Shown here: positions 32,935-41,806 of the stretch, piece after piece
Position numbering within the stretch: position 1 is the stretch's first letter
Layout: every line of letters begins with the position of its first letter
Origin: Bog-756 sp963769905
GTDB taxonomy: Bacteria; Actinomycetota; Acidimicrobiia; Acidimicrobiales; RAAP-2
Reading direction: 5' to 3'
Assembly: GCA_963769905.1 (NCBI GenBank)
Contig: CAVYNG010000002.1
Span: forward strand, 372,001 to 436,000
Length of the DNA: 64,000 bases
Notes under the pieces: generated by a model
The model's input: only the letters and a program-made list of their open reading frames with translations
What the model was told of the DNA's origin: nothing
Database searches by the model: none
Program-made: the position numbers and the translations under genes

Positions 32935-33671
32935 GCGTCGTACCCTTCGGTTTCGAGCAGGCGGGCGAGCTCGGGGCCACCGTCTGCGACGATGACTCCG
33001 TCGACCAGGAGGTGGACGCGGTCGGCGGCGAGCTCGTCGAGCATCCGCTGGTAGTGGGTGATCACGAGGACCCCGATGTCCGGCCGCTCGGCGCGCACGG
33101 TCTGGACGCCCCGGGCGACGGTCTGGAGGGCGTCGACGTCGAGACCCGAGTCGGTCTCGTCGAGGACCGCGAGCTCGGGCTCGAGCAGGGCCATCTGCAG
33201 GATCTCGTTCCGCTTGCGCTCCCCGCCGGAAAAACCCTCGTTGAGATGGCGCTCGCCGAAAGACGGGTCGATCCCGAGCTTGTCCATCCACTCCATCATC
33301 TCCATCCGTACCTCGAGCACCGACAGGTCGATGCCCCGCCGTGCGGAGAGCGCCTGGCGCAGGAACTGGATCACCGGGAGGCCGCCGATCGACTCGGGAT
33401 TCTGGAACGCGAGGAAGATCCCGGCTTTCGCCCGCACGTCGGTCGGCCAGGCCGTCACGTCCTCGCCGCGGAAGCGGATGGCACCTTCGGTCACGACGTA
33501 GGCGGGGTTGCCGAGGAGGACGTTGGCGAGCGTCGACTTGCCCGAGCCGTTCGGCCCCATCAGCGCGTGAACCTTGCCCGTCTCGACGACGAGGTCGACG
33601 CCGCGCAGGATGGGCTGGTCTTCGACGGACACGTGGAGGTCCTCGATCTCGAGGAGGGGCGCGCTCGTCAC
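32922..33671 (-). CDS. sufC: SufC-type ATPase, copy 2
   Basis: 249 residues. Walker A GPNGSGKST, Q-loop AFQNPESIGG, FSGGERKRNE signature and VLDETDSGLD, closer to the textbook SufC than copy 1. It opens the unit sufC2-sufS-sufU. The GTG start at 33671 follows TAGGAT by 7 nt, and the operator dyad at 33698-33723 sits where the -35 should be. It may serve the SufBD of the other unit or a distinct complex. Confidence 0.92.
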   Translation of the reverse strand: MTSAPLLEIEDLHVSVEDQPILRGVDLVVETGKVHALMGPNGSGKSTLANVLLGNPAYVVTEGAIRFRGEDVTAWPTDVRAKAGIFLAFQNPESIGGLPVIQFLRQALSARRGIDLSVLEVRMEMMEWMDKLGIDPSFGERHLNEGFSGGERKRNEILQMALLEPELAVLDETDSGLDVDALQTVARGVQTVRAERPDIGVLVITHYQRMLDELAADRVHLLVDGVIVADGGPELARLLETEGYDAWRT

Positions 33672-33678
33672 GCTTGCG

Positions 33679-33684
33679 ATCCTA
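33679..33684 (-). promoter_or_regulatory. -10 element of sufC2-sufS-sufU
   Basis: TAGGAT on the minus strand, 7 nt before GTG 33671. With 17-nt spacing the -35 would fall at 33702-33707, inside the operator dyad. Confidence 0.6.
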
Positions 33685-33697
33685 GCCTTCGCGGCCT

Positions 33698-33723
33698 ATT
33701 TCTCCTACGGGGATAGGAAAAAT
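33698..33723. promoter_or_regulatory. candidate suf operator, strong dyad
   Basis: Arms ATTTCTCCTA (33698-33707) and TAGGAAAAAT (33714-33723) match in 9 of 10 positions around a 6-nt centre. On the minus strand it reads TAGGAGAAAT in the direction of sufC2, the same half-site as at sufB. The site stands 27-52 nt upstream of sufC2 and 68 nt upstream of the debranching-enzyme gene. Confidence 0.7.
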
Positions 33724-33778
33724 GCCCCGGAGCTGCCCCGACGGTTCCGCAGTTTGCATGATCCGCCGGAGCAGCCGG

Positions 33779-33784
33779 TACGGT
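33779..33784 (+). promoter_or_regulatory. -10 element of the debranching-type gene
   Basis: TACGGT, 6 nt before ATG 33791; leaderless layout. Confidence 0.5.
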
Positions 33785-33790
33785 ACGTGC

Positions 33791-35992
33791 ATGGCCGAGC
33801 CGTGGACCTATGTCGGTCCGGTCGCGCCGCTCACCTCCGGCCGGGGCGCGGTGACGCTCGTCGACGAATCGACCTTCGCCATCAGCGCCGCCTCCGGGGA
33901 CATCTGCACCGGCGTCGCCCAGGGCCTCTTCGTCCGGGACACCCGGATCCTCTCCCGCTTCGAGCTCCTCGTCGACGGCGCCCGGACCGAGCCTCTGGCC
34001 GCAGTCTGCGACGACCCTTTCTCGGCCACGTTCGTCTCGCGTTGCATGCCGGCATCGGGGATGGCCGACTCGACGTTGATGGTGTTCCGGACCCGCCACG
34101 TCGGCCAGGGGATGCGCGAGGAGCTGACCCTCCGGAACTTCGCCGACGAGGCGAGCAGATGCACAGTCGAGATCTTCGTCGACGCCGACTTCGCCGATCT
34201 CTTCGCGGTCAAAGAGGGCCGGGCGGGCGCCGAGCACATCGCGGGAGAGGTCACCACCTCCTCTAGCCCCGATGTGGACCGCCAGGGAGACGGCTCGCGG
34301 CGGTCGAAGGGACCGGCCACGATCACCTACGCCTACCGCCGCGGGGGGGTCGCGCGCGCGATGGAGTTCCGGGTCGGCGAGCACGCTGCACTCAGCACCG
34401 ACCTCGTGACCTACGACGTCATCGTTCCCGCGCGTGGCGAGTGGAGCACCTGCATCGAGGTCGCGCCGGTCATCGAGGGAAGCGTCATCTCGCCCAAGTA
34501 CCGCTGTGGCGAACCGATCGAGCGGGCCACGCCGAGCGAGCGCCTCGCGCAGTGGCGCCGTCAGGTCCCTCAGGTCGAGACCGACCATCCAGGCCTGAAG
34601 GAGGTGATCGCCCGCAGCGCCGAGGACCTCGGCGCGCTGCGCATCTTCGACCCCGACTACCCCGAGCGGGTGGTCGTCGCGGCCGGCGCGCCGTGGTTCA
34701 TGACCGTGTTCGGCCGCGACTCGCTCCTCACCGCGTGGATGGCACTGCTGGTCGATCCCGAGCTGGCGCGTGGGGTGCTCCAGACCCTGGCGCGGTTCCA
34801 GGGCAAGGAGGTCGACCCGCGTCACGACGAAGAACCCGGTCGCATCCTCCACGAGATGCGCTTCGGCGCCGCAGCCTCGCTGTCCCTCGGCGGCGGGAGC
34901 ATCTACTACGGCAGTGCGGACGCGACCCCGCTCTTCGTCATGCTCCTCGGCGAGATGCGCCGATGGGGCGTGGCCCGCGAGATGGTCGACGAGCTCCTCC
35001 CGAACGCCCAGCGTGCAATCGAGTGGGTCGAGCAGTTCGGCGACGCAGACGGCGACGGGTACGTGGAGTACCGGCGCTCGACCGACCGCGGGCTCGCCAA
35101 CCAGGGCTGGAAGGACAGTTGGGACGGGATCCGCTACGGAGACGGCAAGGTCGCCGAGGCCCCGATCGCGCTCTGCGAGGTCCAGGCCTACACCTACGGG
35201 GCCTACCTGGCGTCCGCACACTTCGCGTTCGAGGCGGGGGACAGAGCGAACTACGAGCGCTTCCGGACCAAGGCGAAGGAGCTGAAGGCTGCGTTCAACC
35301 GCGACTTCTGGCTCGAGGACAGGGGCTACTTCGCGGTGGGCCTCGACGCGGACAAGCGACCGATCGACTCGATGACCTCCAACATGGGCCACTGCCTCTG
35401 GACCGGGATCGTGGAGGAGGACAAGGCGCGTCAGGTCGCCGAGACTCTGGTGTCACCGGCGATGTTCTCGGGGTGGGGACTGCGAACGCTCTCGACCGAG
35501 AACGGCGGCTACAACCCGATCAGCTACCACTGCGGCTCGGTCTGGCCCCACGACACCGCGATCGTCGCGGCGGGGCTCGCTCGCTACGGCTTCGACGGCG
35601 CCGCACAGAAGCTCATCTTCGCCCTGCTCGACGCGGCCACCGCCCAGGGTGGGCGGCTGCCCGAGTTGTTCAGCGGTCTCGACCGCGGGGAGCTTACGGT
35701 GCCGGTCGGCTATCCCACCTCCTGCTCGCCGCAGGCATGGGCCGCGGCCTCGCCGCTGCTCTGCCTGCGGACGCTGCTCCGTCTCGACCCCTGGGTCCCC
35801 TATGGCAAGACGTGGCTCTGCCCGAACCTCCCCGAGTCGATCGGTTACCTCAGGGTCGACGGGATCCCGCTTGCGGGGGCACGGGTGACGGTCGAGGTCG
35901 GGAGCGAAGTCCCCGGCGGTGTCCAGGTCGAGGGTCTCCCCTCCGAGATCGAGCTCATCCGCGAGCCGAGGCGCCCGTCGACGGCGGTCTGA
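33791..35992 (+). CDS. glycogen-debranching-type amylo-alpha-1,6-glucosidase
   Basis: 733 residues. The N-terminal 240 residues are the beta-rich GDE_N_bis domain (TFAISAASGDI, GLFVRDTRILS). The C-terminal (alpha/alpha)6 barrel has PWFMTVFGRDSLLT, LPELFSGLDRGE and the NQGWKDSWDGI region, which carry the acids expected of GH63/GH133-like enzymes. It probably trims alpha-1,6 branches or a related alpha-glucan or trehalose-like sugar. Divergent from the suf unit; a short 3' gap leads to the convergent MBL gene. Confidence 0.82.
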   Translation: MAEPWTYVGPVAPLTSGRGAVTLVDESTFAISAASGDICTGVAQGLFVRDTRILSRFELLVDGARTEPLAAVCDDPFSATFVSRCMPASGMADSTLMVFRTRHVGQGMREELTLRNFADEASRCTVEIFVDADFADLFAVKEGRAGAEHIAGEVTTSSSPDVDRQGDGSRRSKGPATITYAYRRGGVARAMEFRVGEHAALSTDLVTYDVIVPARGEWSTCIEVAPVIEGSVISPKYRCGEPIERATPSERLAQWRRQVPQVETDHPGLKEVIARSAEDLGALRIFDPDYPERVVVAAGAPWFMTVFGRDSLLTAWMALLVDPELARGVLQTLARFQGKEVDPRHDEEPGRILHEMRFGAAASLSLGGGSIYYGSADATPLFVMLLGEMRRWGVAREMVDELLPNAQRAIEWVEQFGDADGDGYVEYRRSTDRGLANQGWKDSWDGIRYGDGKVAEAPIALCEVQAYTYGAYLASAHFAFEAGDRANYERFRTKAKELKAAFNRDFWLEDRGYFAVGLDADKRPIDSMTSNMGHCLWTGIVEEDKARQVAETLVSPAMFSGWGLRTLSTENGGYNPISYHCGSVWPHDTAIVAAGLARYGFDGAAQKLIFALLDAATAQGGRLPELFSGLDRGELTVPVGYPTSCSPQAWAAASPLLCLRTLLRLDPWVPYGKTWLCPNLPESIGYLRVDGIPLAGARVTVEVGSEVPGGVQVEGLPSEIELIREPRRPSTAV

Positions 35993-36018
35993 GCGGCGGT
36001 CTCAGCACCGCTCTCGTC

Positions 36019-36636
36019 TCACCAGCCGCGCTCGACCCACTCCGCGAGATGGGACGACTCGTTCCCGATGGTCGTCCCCGCTCCGTGCCCGGGCAGCACG
36101 ATGGTGTCCGGCCCGAAGGGTGCGAACAGGCGTTCCTCGATCGAACGGATGATCGTCGCGAAGTCGGAGTGCTCGAAGGAGGTGTTCCCCGGGCCGCCGG
36201 GAAAGAGGGTGTCGCCGGAGAAGAGGAGGGGCGTGCCCTCCACCGAGAAGCACATCGACCCCGGGGTGTGGCCCGGGGTGGCGACGGTGTCGATCCGGAG
36301 TCTTCCGACCTCGAGTGTCGAGCGGTCCTCGAGGAGCTGGTCGTAGGAGGGGAGCATCCCCGAATCCTCCTTGGTCACCGCGACGTCGAAACCGGCGTCG
36401 CGGACGGCCTCGACCGCTTGGATGTGGTCCCAGTGTCCGTGGGTCTCGACCACCTGGCGGACGCCGAGGGAGCGGCAGAGGTCGAGGAGCAGGTCGTGCT
36501 CGTTGGCGGCGTCGATGAGGAGCGCGTCCCCCGTCTCTCGGCATCGGACGATGTAGACGTTGTTGTCCACCGGCCCGACCACCACGCGGTGGACCTCGAC
36601 CCTCCCGTCGCGGTAGTCGACGATCGTGTCCGGCAT
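36019..36636 (-). CDS. MBL-fold hydrolase (glyoxalase II-like)
   Basis: 205 residues. H-G-H-W-D-H (in ETHGHWDHI) is the zinc site, with further ligands in TPGHTPGS, FSGDTLF and LPGHGAGT. The small size and this order match the glyoxalase II / thioesterase-like branch. A GAGGAGG ribosome site 9 nt before ATG 36636 shows that this gene is leadered, unlike many neighbours. Substrate could be a thiol adduct such as a mycothiol thioester, but that is inference. Confidence 0.82.
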   Translation of the reverse strand: MPDTIVDYRDGRVEVHRVVVGPVDNNVYIVRCRETGDALLIDAANEHDLLLDLCRSLGVRQVVETHGHWDHIQAVEAVRDAGFDVAVTKEDSGMLPSYDQLLEDRSTLEVGRLRIDTVATPGHTPGSMCFSVEGTPLLFSGDTLFPGGPGNTSFEHSDFATIIRSIEERLFAPFGPDTIVLPGHGAGTTIGNESSHLAEWVERGW

Positions 36637-36762
36637 ACTCTTGGCCTCCTCGTGCTCCGACGCCGAGCGTAGCGGGAGCCGTTGGTCCCTTCCGCCGCGG
36701 TTCTGGTAGACAAGCGGGGCGCCCGCCCTGCGGGACGCGTACGGAGGGGATGGACTGTCGAG

Positions 36763-37878
36763 ATGAACTTCGCCTTCAGCGAGGAACAGGAAGAGCTGCG
36801 CGCGTCGGTTCGCCGGTTCCTCGAGGACAAGTCGCCCGAGACCGAGGTCCGGCGTCTGATGGAGACCGCCGACGGCTACGACCCGGCCGTCTGGAGCCAA
36901 ATGGCCGACCAGCTCGGGCTGCAGTCACTCATCATCCCCGAGGAGTTCGGTGGTGCGGGCTTCTCGTACGTGGAACTGATCGTCGTGCTCGAGGAGATGG
37001 GGGCCGCACTCCTGTGCGCCCCGTTCTTCTCGACGATCGCCCTCGGAGCCAACGCGGTCCTCACCTCTGGCGACAAGAGCGCCCAGGAGTACCTGCTGCC
37101 GGGGATCGCGTCCGGCGAGACGATCGCGACCCTGGCGTTCACCGAGGACTCGGGGCGCTGGGACGCAGACGGGATCACCCTTGCCGCGAGCCGTTCGGGG
37201 GACCGATGGGTGCTGAACGGCCACAAGTCCTTCGTCCTCGACGGTCACACCGCCGGGCTCGTCCTCGTGGTCGGGCGGACTCCGGCGGGGCTCTCGCTCT
37301 TCGGCGTCAAGGGTGAGGCCGAGGGACTCACCCGCACGCCGCTCGCCACGATGGACCAGACCCGCAAGCAGGCACGCCTCGAGTTCGCCGACGTCGACGC
37401 CTGGCTGATCGGAACCGAAGGGGCGGCCGACCCCGGGCTGTCGAAGACGCTGGACCTGGCCGCGGTGGCCCTCGCCGCCGAGCAGGTCGGTGGGGCACAG
37501 CGTTGCCTCGACTCCTCCGTCGAGTACGCGAAGAGCCGCATCCAGTTCGGCCGTCCGATCGGCAGTTTCCAAGCCATCAAGCACAAGTGCGCCGACATGC
37601 TCCTCGAGGTCGAGTCGGCCAAATCGGCGGCGTACTACGCCGGATGGGCCGCGGCGGAGGACTCCGACGAGCTGCCGGTCGTGGCCAGCCTGGCCAAGTC
37701 GTACTGCTCGGAGGCCTACTTCCACGCGGCGGCCGAGACGATCCAGATCCACGGTGGGATCGGGTTCACCTGGGAGCACCCTGCCCACCTGTACTTCAAG
37801 CGGGCCAAGTCTTCCGAGTTGATGCTCGGCGACCCGTCTTACCACCGCGAGCTGCTGGCCCAGCGCATCGGGATCTGA
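36763..37878 (+). CDS. acyl-CoA dehydrogenase family protein
   Basis: 371 residues. Opening NFAFSEEQEELRASVRRFLEDK, then LIIPEEFGGAGFSY, TLAFTEDSGRWD, RIQFGRPIGSFQAIKHKCADM and IQIHGGIGFTWEHPAHLYFKRA give the standard fold. The usual catalytic Glu after the substrate helix is not obvious (SSELMLGDPSYHR near the C-terminus), so it could be the non-catalytic partner of a heteromeric dehydrogenase like those of actinobacterial steroid breakdown. It is followed by a gene at 7 nt. Confidence 0.82.
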   Translation: MNFAFSEEQEELRASVRRFLEDKSPETEVRRLMETADGYDPAVWSQMADQLGLQSLIIPEEFGGAGFSYVELIVVLEEMGAALLCAPFFSTIALGANAVLTSGDKSAQEYLLPGIASGETIATLAFTEDSGRWDADGITLAASRSGDRWVLNGHKSFVLDGHTAGLVLVVGRTPAGLSLFGVKGEAEGLTRTPLATMDQTRKQARLEFADVDAWLIGTEGAADPGLSKTLDLAAVALAAEQVGGAQRCLDSSVEYAKSRIQFGRPIGSFQAIKHKCADMLLEVESAKSAAYYAGWAAAEDSDELPVVASLAKSYCSEAYFHAAAETIQIHGGIGFTWEHPAHLYFKRAKSSELMLGDPSYHRELLAQRIGI

Positions 37879-37885
37879 TCCCGGA

Positions 37886-38506
37886 ATGGACGCACGGCAG
37901 GGCTTGAGCTGGCTGTTGGTCGGCATGGTCGTGGCGGTGACCGCGGGCGCCGCGGCGATCGGCGTCGCACAGGCGCCGACCACCGCGCTGCTCTCCGACG
38001 CGGTCGCCAATACTCTCGGTGCGGCCAACTACAACGAGGTCGCCATGGAGAAGACGCCACAGGGATCGGAGACGGCGTACCTGACCTATCAGGCGCCCGA
38101 CCGGCTCGGCGGCTACGTCGAGAGCGGCGGCCGCCGGACCTACGTGGTGTTCATCGGCCACTACGAGTACCAGAGCGTGACGGTCAGTTCCGGCGCCTCC
38201 ACCAAGCACCTGGTGTTCTACCGGCAGTCGATCGCAGGTGGCTCCGCTTCCGATCCCGCCCACACGTATCTCAAGCTCGCATCGGAGGCGACCGGCCAGA
38301 AGCAGTCGGGGAACACCACGACGATGTCGCTCAACCAGGCCGGTCAGACCGTCGCCCTCAGCTACACGGTCTCGGGCCAGTACGTCGCCCAATTCAAGGG
38401 CAGCGGGCAGGGAGCGACGGTGAGCCTGGTCATCTCCCAGGTGGGGAACGCGCCCGCGGTCAAGTTGCCGGCCGGGTCGAAGGTGGTCAACGTCCCGAAC
38501 GGGTGA
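37886..38506 (+). CDS. predicted secreted protein of unknown function
   Basis: 206 residues, not recognised. A signal peptide or anchor (about 9-29, ending GVAQA) is followed by a beta-rich domain: YNEVAMEKTPQGSETAYLTYQ, YVVFIGHYEYQSVTV, TVALSYTVSGQYVAQF. The pattern of many short strands resembles lipid- or ligand-binding LppX/LolA-like half-barrels, but no lipobox is present. It starts 7 nt after the acyl-CoA dehydrogenase stop and is probably co-expressed. Confidence 0.7.
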   Translation: MDARQGLSWLLVGMVVAVTAGAAAIGVAQAPTTALLSDAVANTLGAANYNEVAMEKTPQGSETAYLTYQAPDRLGGYVESGGRRTYVVFIGHYEYQSVTVSSGASTKHLVFYRQSIAGGSASDPAHTYLKLASEATGQKQSGNTTTMSLNQAGQTVALSYTVSGQYVAQFKGSGQGATVSLVISQVGNAPAVKLPAGSKVVNVPNG

Positions 38507-38524
38507 GGTCGAGCGGGCCGGGCA

Positions 38525-39214
38525 TCACGATCCGGGCCGCTCGTCGGTGTCGCCGACGGTGTCGATCGCGTCGTCGATGGCTCGACGGAGCGCGTGTGCC
38601 TGCCCGTACGGGTCGTCCGCCTCGGTCAGCCATCGAACGACCACGAAGTGCCTCGCGCCGGCCGCGACGAGCGACGGGACGGCTTCGGGGACGACGCCGC
38701 CGGTGATCCACACCGGCCACGGCGCGCGCCCGGTCGCTTCGGCGACGTAGGCGTGACCGGTCCCCTCGCGGCCCGGTTTGGTCGGGGTGGGGACGACCGG
38801 GCCTGCGGAGATGTAGTCGACGGGTGCGGCGCACTCGATTGCCGTGTCCAGCTCGGCTCGCGCATGGGTGGAGAGGCCGACCAGCGCCTCCTCGCCGACG
38901 AGTGCGCGCGCGGCGTCGGGAGGGATGTCGTCCTGTCCCACGTGGACGCCGTCGGCGCCGGCCTCTGCCGCGAGATCCGGGCGGTCGTTGAGCACGAAGG
39001 GCACGCCGTGGCCCGCGCAGACTCGCGCGAGCACGGCAGCCCTCCGCAGCGTTTCGCGGTCGTCGAGACCCTTGTCCCGTAGCTGTACCACGTCGACGCC
39101 GCCCGAGAGGCAGGCTTCGACGAAGCGGTCGAGGTCTCGGCGGGCGGGCGTGCAGAGGTACAGGCGGCGTTGGTGCAGCCCCCAGCGCTCGCCGGGCGTG
39201 GCCGCCACGCTCAA
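38525..39214 (-). CDS. thiE: thiamine phosphate synthase
   Basis: 229 residues, TIM barrel. VVQLRDKGLD, FVLNDRPDLA, GVHVGQDD and SAGPVVPTPTKPG (pyrophosphate loop) are ThiE hallmarks. It joins HMP-PP and the thiazole phosphate to thiamine phosphate, the cofactor precursor for AceE. GTG 39214; it lies 16 nt downstream of the HhH-GPD gene, so no TPP riboswitch can stand directly before it. Confidence 0.92.
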   Translation of the reverse strand: MSVAATPGERWGLHQRRLYLCTPARRDLDRFVEACLSGGVDVVQLRDKGLDDRETLRRAAVLARVCAGHGVPFVLNDRPDLAAEAGADGVHVGQDDIPPDAARALVGEEALVGLSTHARAELDTAIECAAPVDYISAGPVVPTPTKPGREGTGHAYVAEATGRAPWPVWITGGVVPEAVPSLVAAGARHFVVVRWLTEADDPYGQAHALRRAIDDAIDTVGDTDERPGS

Positions 39215-39230
39215 CCGCGAGGGTGGCGGC

Positions 39231-39812
39231 TCAACTGCGGGCGGACGCCTCGGCGCGGGCCTCGGCCTTCATCTGCCGTTTGTGCTCGCGGACCTTCGCG
39301 AGCGAGGCCGGAGAGTCGATGTCCGCCACCGAGCGGTAGGACCCTGCGTCGCTGTAGGGAACCGACGCCTTCTTCCACCCAGACGGCCGGACCTTCAGCT
39401 GCTTGCCGAGGAGCGCGACGAAGATGCGTGCTTTCTGGTCGCCGAACCCGGGGAGCGCGCGCACCGCCTCGAACAGCTCCTCGCCGCTCGAGGCCGACGA
39501 CCAGATGCGCTCCGCATGGTTGCCGTAGTCGTCGGCGACGACCCTGCAGAGCTGCTGGACCCTCGCCGCCATCGAGGCGGGATAGCGGTGCAGGGAGGGT
39601 CGGGTACGGAAGATCTCGACGAGTGCGTCGGGGTCCGTCGCGGCAATGGAAGCGGCGTCGAGGTGCCCGCCGAGTCGGTCGCGGAGGTCGGCCGGCGCGC
39701 TGAAGGCTCGCTCCATCGGTACCTGCTGGTCGAGGAGCATTCCGATCACCAGGGCCAGCGGTTCTTCCGACAGGAGCCGGTCGGCGGCGGCGTCGCCGGT
39801 GATGGAGAGCAT
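39231..39812 (-). CDS. HhH-GPD-type DNA repair family protein
   Basis: 193 residues. LALVIGMLLDQQVPMERAF and FEAVRALPGFGDQKARIFVALLGK give the HhH-GPD outline, as in a small actinobacterial family annotated as base-excision repair proteins. The catalytic Asp position after the HhH hairpin seems not to be kept in the usual form (KVRPSGW instead of a VDTH-like motif), and no Fe-S cysteines are present. ATG 39812 follows TAGGCT by 6 nt. Confidence 0.78.
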   Translation of the reverse strand: MLSITGDAAADRLLSEEPLALVIGMLLDQQVPMERAFSAPADLRDRLGGHLDAASIAATDPDALVEIFRTRPSLHRYPASMAARVQQLCRVVADDYGNHAERIWSSASSGEELFEAVRALPGFGDQKARIFVALLGKQLKVRPSGWKKASVPYSDAGSYRSVADIDSPASLAKVREHKRQMKAEARAEASARS

Positions 39813-39818
39813 GCGGTC

Positions 39819-39824
39819 AGCCTA
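39819..39824 (-). promoter_or_regulatory. -10 element of the HhH-GPD/thiE unit
   Basis: TAGGCT on the minus strand, 6 nt before ATG 39812; leaderless layout. Confidence 0.55.
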
Positions 39825-39918
39825 CGTCCAGGTCCGGCCGCGCGATTTGGGCGCCCTGACGGCTGTCGCCGTCTGCCTCCCGTCTAGCATCGGAAACGGT
39901 GCGAACGGATCGCCGGTG

Positions 39919-40341
39919 ATGCATCTTTCCTCCCGATCGTGGATCAGGCTCGCGTTCGCCTTCCTCGGTCTGTTCGGCGCGGCATTCGCCATCACCGGGA
40001 TGCTGGTGGCCCTCCCCAAACCGGCGGCTGGCGGGACCTGTGGTCCGGGAAAGGGGTCTGAGGCCGCGATCCAAGCGTTCTTCAATCCCGGCTCGATCGG
40101 CGCGGGACCCGAGCCGCCGGCATCCAACAGCGACGCCCGCCAGCAGTGGCAGGCCTTCGTCGACGAGTGCCAGACGACCACCGATGACCGCGCGATCGCC
40201 GCACTGGCGATCCTCGTCGTCTCGATCGGCGTCGGTGTGGCCGGTCCGAGGCTCGTGGCCGGTCGCAAACGGCGCCAGACGAGTGGGCTGCCGGCGGCCC
40301 CCACGGCGAGCGAGCCCCCGCCCACCGCTCCGGCGATCTGA
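39919..40341 (+). CDS. small bitopic membrane protein, unknown
   Basis: 140 residues. Two hydrophobic segments (about 9-30 and 93-112) enclose an extracytoplasmic loop with two cysteines (GTCGPGKG and DECQTT), able to form a disulfide. The tail is proline-rich. GTG 39916 directly before ATG 39919 is an alternative start; a TAGCAT at 39884-39889 is a possible -10 with a 30-nt leader. No family recognised. Convergent with the ligase gene at 1 nt. Confidence 0.65.
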   Translation: MHLSSRSWIRLAFAFLGLFGAAFAITGMLVALPKPAAGGTCGPGKGSEAAIQAFFNPGSIGAGPEPPASNSDARQQWQAFVDECQTTTDDRAIAALAILVVSIGVGVAGPRLVAGRKRRQTSGLPAAPTASEPPPTAPAI

Positions 40342-40342
40342 T

Positions 40343-41806
40343 CTACTCGGGCTGGTCAGAGGGTGTGGAGGTGCCGTCGAGGAGCGCGAGGAGGGCGCGC
40401 CGGTCGGGTTTTCCGAGCACGGAGAAGGGGAGCTCGGTCGCGAACTCGACGAATTCGGGGACCTTGTAGGTCGCGAGCTGCGAGGCGCAGTGCGCCTTGA
40501 GGGCCGAGGCTTCGACGGGCTCGGTGAGGACCACGACCGCCCCCACTCGCTCACCGAGGTCGACGTCGGGGACGCCGACCACGCCGGCGTCGACCACGCT
40601 CGGGTGGGACCGGAGCACCTCTTCGACCTCGATCGGTCCGAACTTCTCACCACCGCGGTTGATGGTGTCCGAGAGTCTTCCCGAAAGAAAGAGGTATCCC
40701 TCGCTGTCCTGCCAGCCGGTGTCGCCGGTGCGGAGCCACTCGGTGGTGGTGTTCTGGTCGGCTCGGACGACGAACTCGCCCACCTCGCCCGCGGCGACCT
40801 CCTGGTCCGATTCGGGGTCGACGACCTGCACCACCACCCCTGGGAGGGGCCGTCCGACCGAGTCGAGCCGGTCGCCGCGGCGGTGGTCCTGTGGGCTGAG
40901 CGCCGCGTAGGCGCCGAGCGTCTCGGTCTGGCCGAAGGTGTTGGAGAACTCGACGTCGGGCAGAGCGGCCATCGCCCGGCGGACGAGGTCGACCGGGCAG
41001 GCCGCGGCGCCGTAGCTGAGCGCGACGAGCGAGCTCAGATCCGTCGAGGCGAACCGGGGATGCTCGAGGATGCGGCGGAGCATCGTGGGGACGACGAAGG
41101 TCTGGGTCACACCGTGGCGCTCGACGAGCGTCAGCCAGTCGCCGGCGTCGAACTTGGGGAGGAGGACGGTCTCGCGCCCCTGGTGGAGCGAGATGAGGAG
41201 CCCGAGCGTGCCGCCGATGTGGAAGATCGGCGCCGACATCATGGTGACGATCGGCGGAGCGTCGGGATCGATGGGTCTCGAGTAGTAGGCGAGCCGGTCG
41301 GCCACCACCCGGTGACTGATGGAGACCGGCTTGGGCAGACCGGTCGTCCCGCTGGTGAAGAGGATCATCGCAGTGTCCTCGCCCTCACCGGCGGCCGGAG
41401 GGGGAGGGCTCCCGCCGTCCTCGGCGAACAGGTCCTCCGCGGTGAGGACGCGCTCGCCGAGCGCGGTCCGCAGGCCGTCGGCGTATCGGGGCCCGGCGAC
41501 CCCCACCCGCGCGCCGACCAGGTCGGCGAGCGCCGCGAGCTCACCGGGGGTCAGGTAGGCGTTCATTTGGGCCGACGCCGCGCCGAGGCGTGCCGCGGCC
41601 AGGATCGTCGCGACCGAGGCGGTGCTGGCGAGGTCGACGACGGCCACCCGATCGCCCGGGCCCACCCCGGTGCGGGCCAGTGCGGCGGTGGCGAGCTCGA
41701 GAAGCGCCCCGAGCCGGCCGAAGGTGACCTCCTCGTCGTCCACGGCCAGTGCGATCCGGTCGGGGACGGCCTCGACCGCCGAGTCGGTGAGGTGGCCGAT
41801 GTTCAT
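40343..41806 (-). CDS. AMP-forming acyl-CoA synthetase/ligase
   Basis: 487 residues. ANL superfamily: MILFTSGTTGLPKP (ATP loop), SYGAAACP, FGQTETLG, WLRTGDTGWQDSEGYLFLSGR hinge and VLGKPDRRALL with the adenylation Lys. It activates a carboxylic acid with ATP and CoA; the chain type is unknown. ATG 41806 overlaps the aceE stop (ATGA), a translationally coupled pair that is unusual because ligases are seldom tied to pyruvate dehydrogenase. Confidence 0.87.
   Translation of the reverse strand: MNIGHLTDSAVEAVPDRIALAVDDEEVTFGRLGALLELATAALARTGVGPGDRVAVVDLASTASVATILAAARLGAASAQMNAYLTPGELAALADLVGARVGVAGPRYADGLRTALGERVLTAEDLFAEDGGSPPPPAAGEGEDTAMILFTSGTTGLPKPVSISHRVVADRLAYYSRPIDPDAPPIVTMMSAPIFHIGGTLGLLISLHQGRETVLLPKFDAGDWLTLVERHGVTQTFVVPTMLRRILEHPRFASTDLSSLVALSYGAAACPVDLVRRAMAALPDVEFSNTFGQTETLGAYAALSPQDHRRGDRLDSVGRPLPGVVVQVVDPESDQEVAAGEVGEFVVRADQNTTTEWLRTGDTGWQDSEGYLFLSGRLSDTINRGGEKFGPIEVEEVLRSHPSVVDAGVVGVPDVDLGERVGAVVVLTEPVEASALKAHCASQLATYKVPEFVEFATELPFSVLGKPDRRALLALLDGTSTPSDQPE

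Noticed and set aside
39215..39230. TPP riboswitch before thiE
   Set aside because: The gap to the upstream co-oriented gene is 16 nt.
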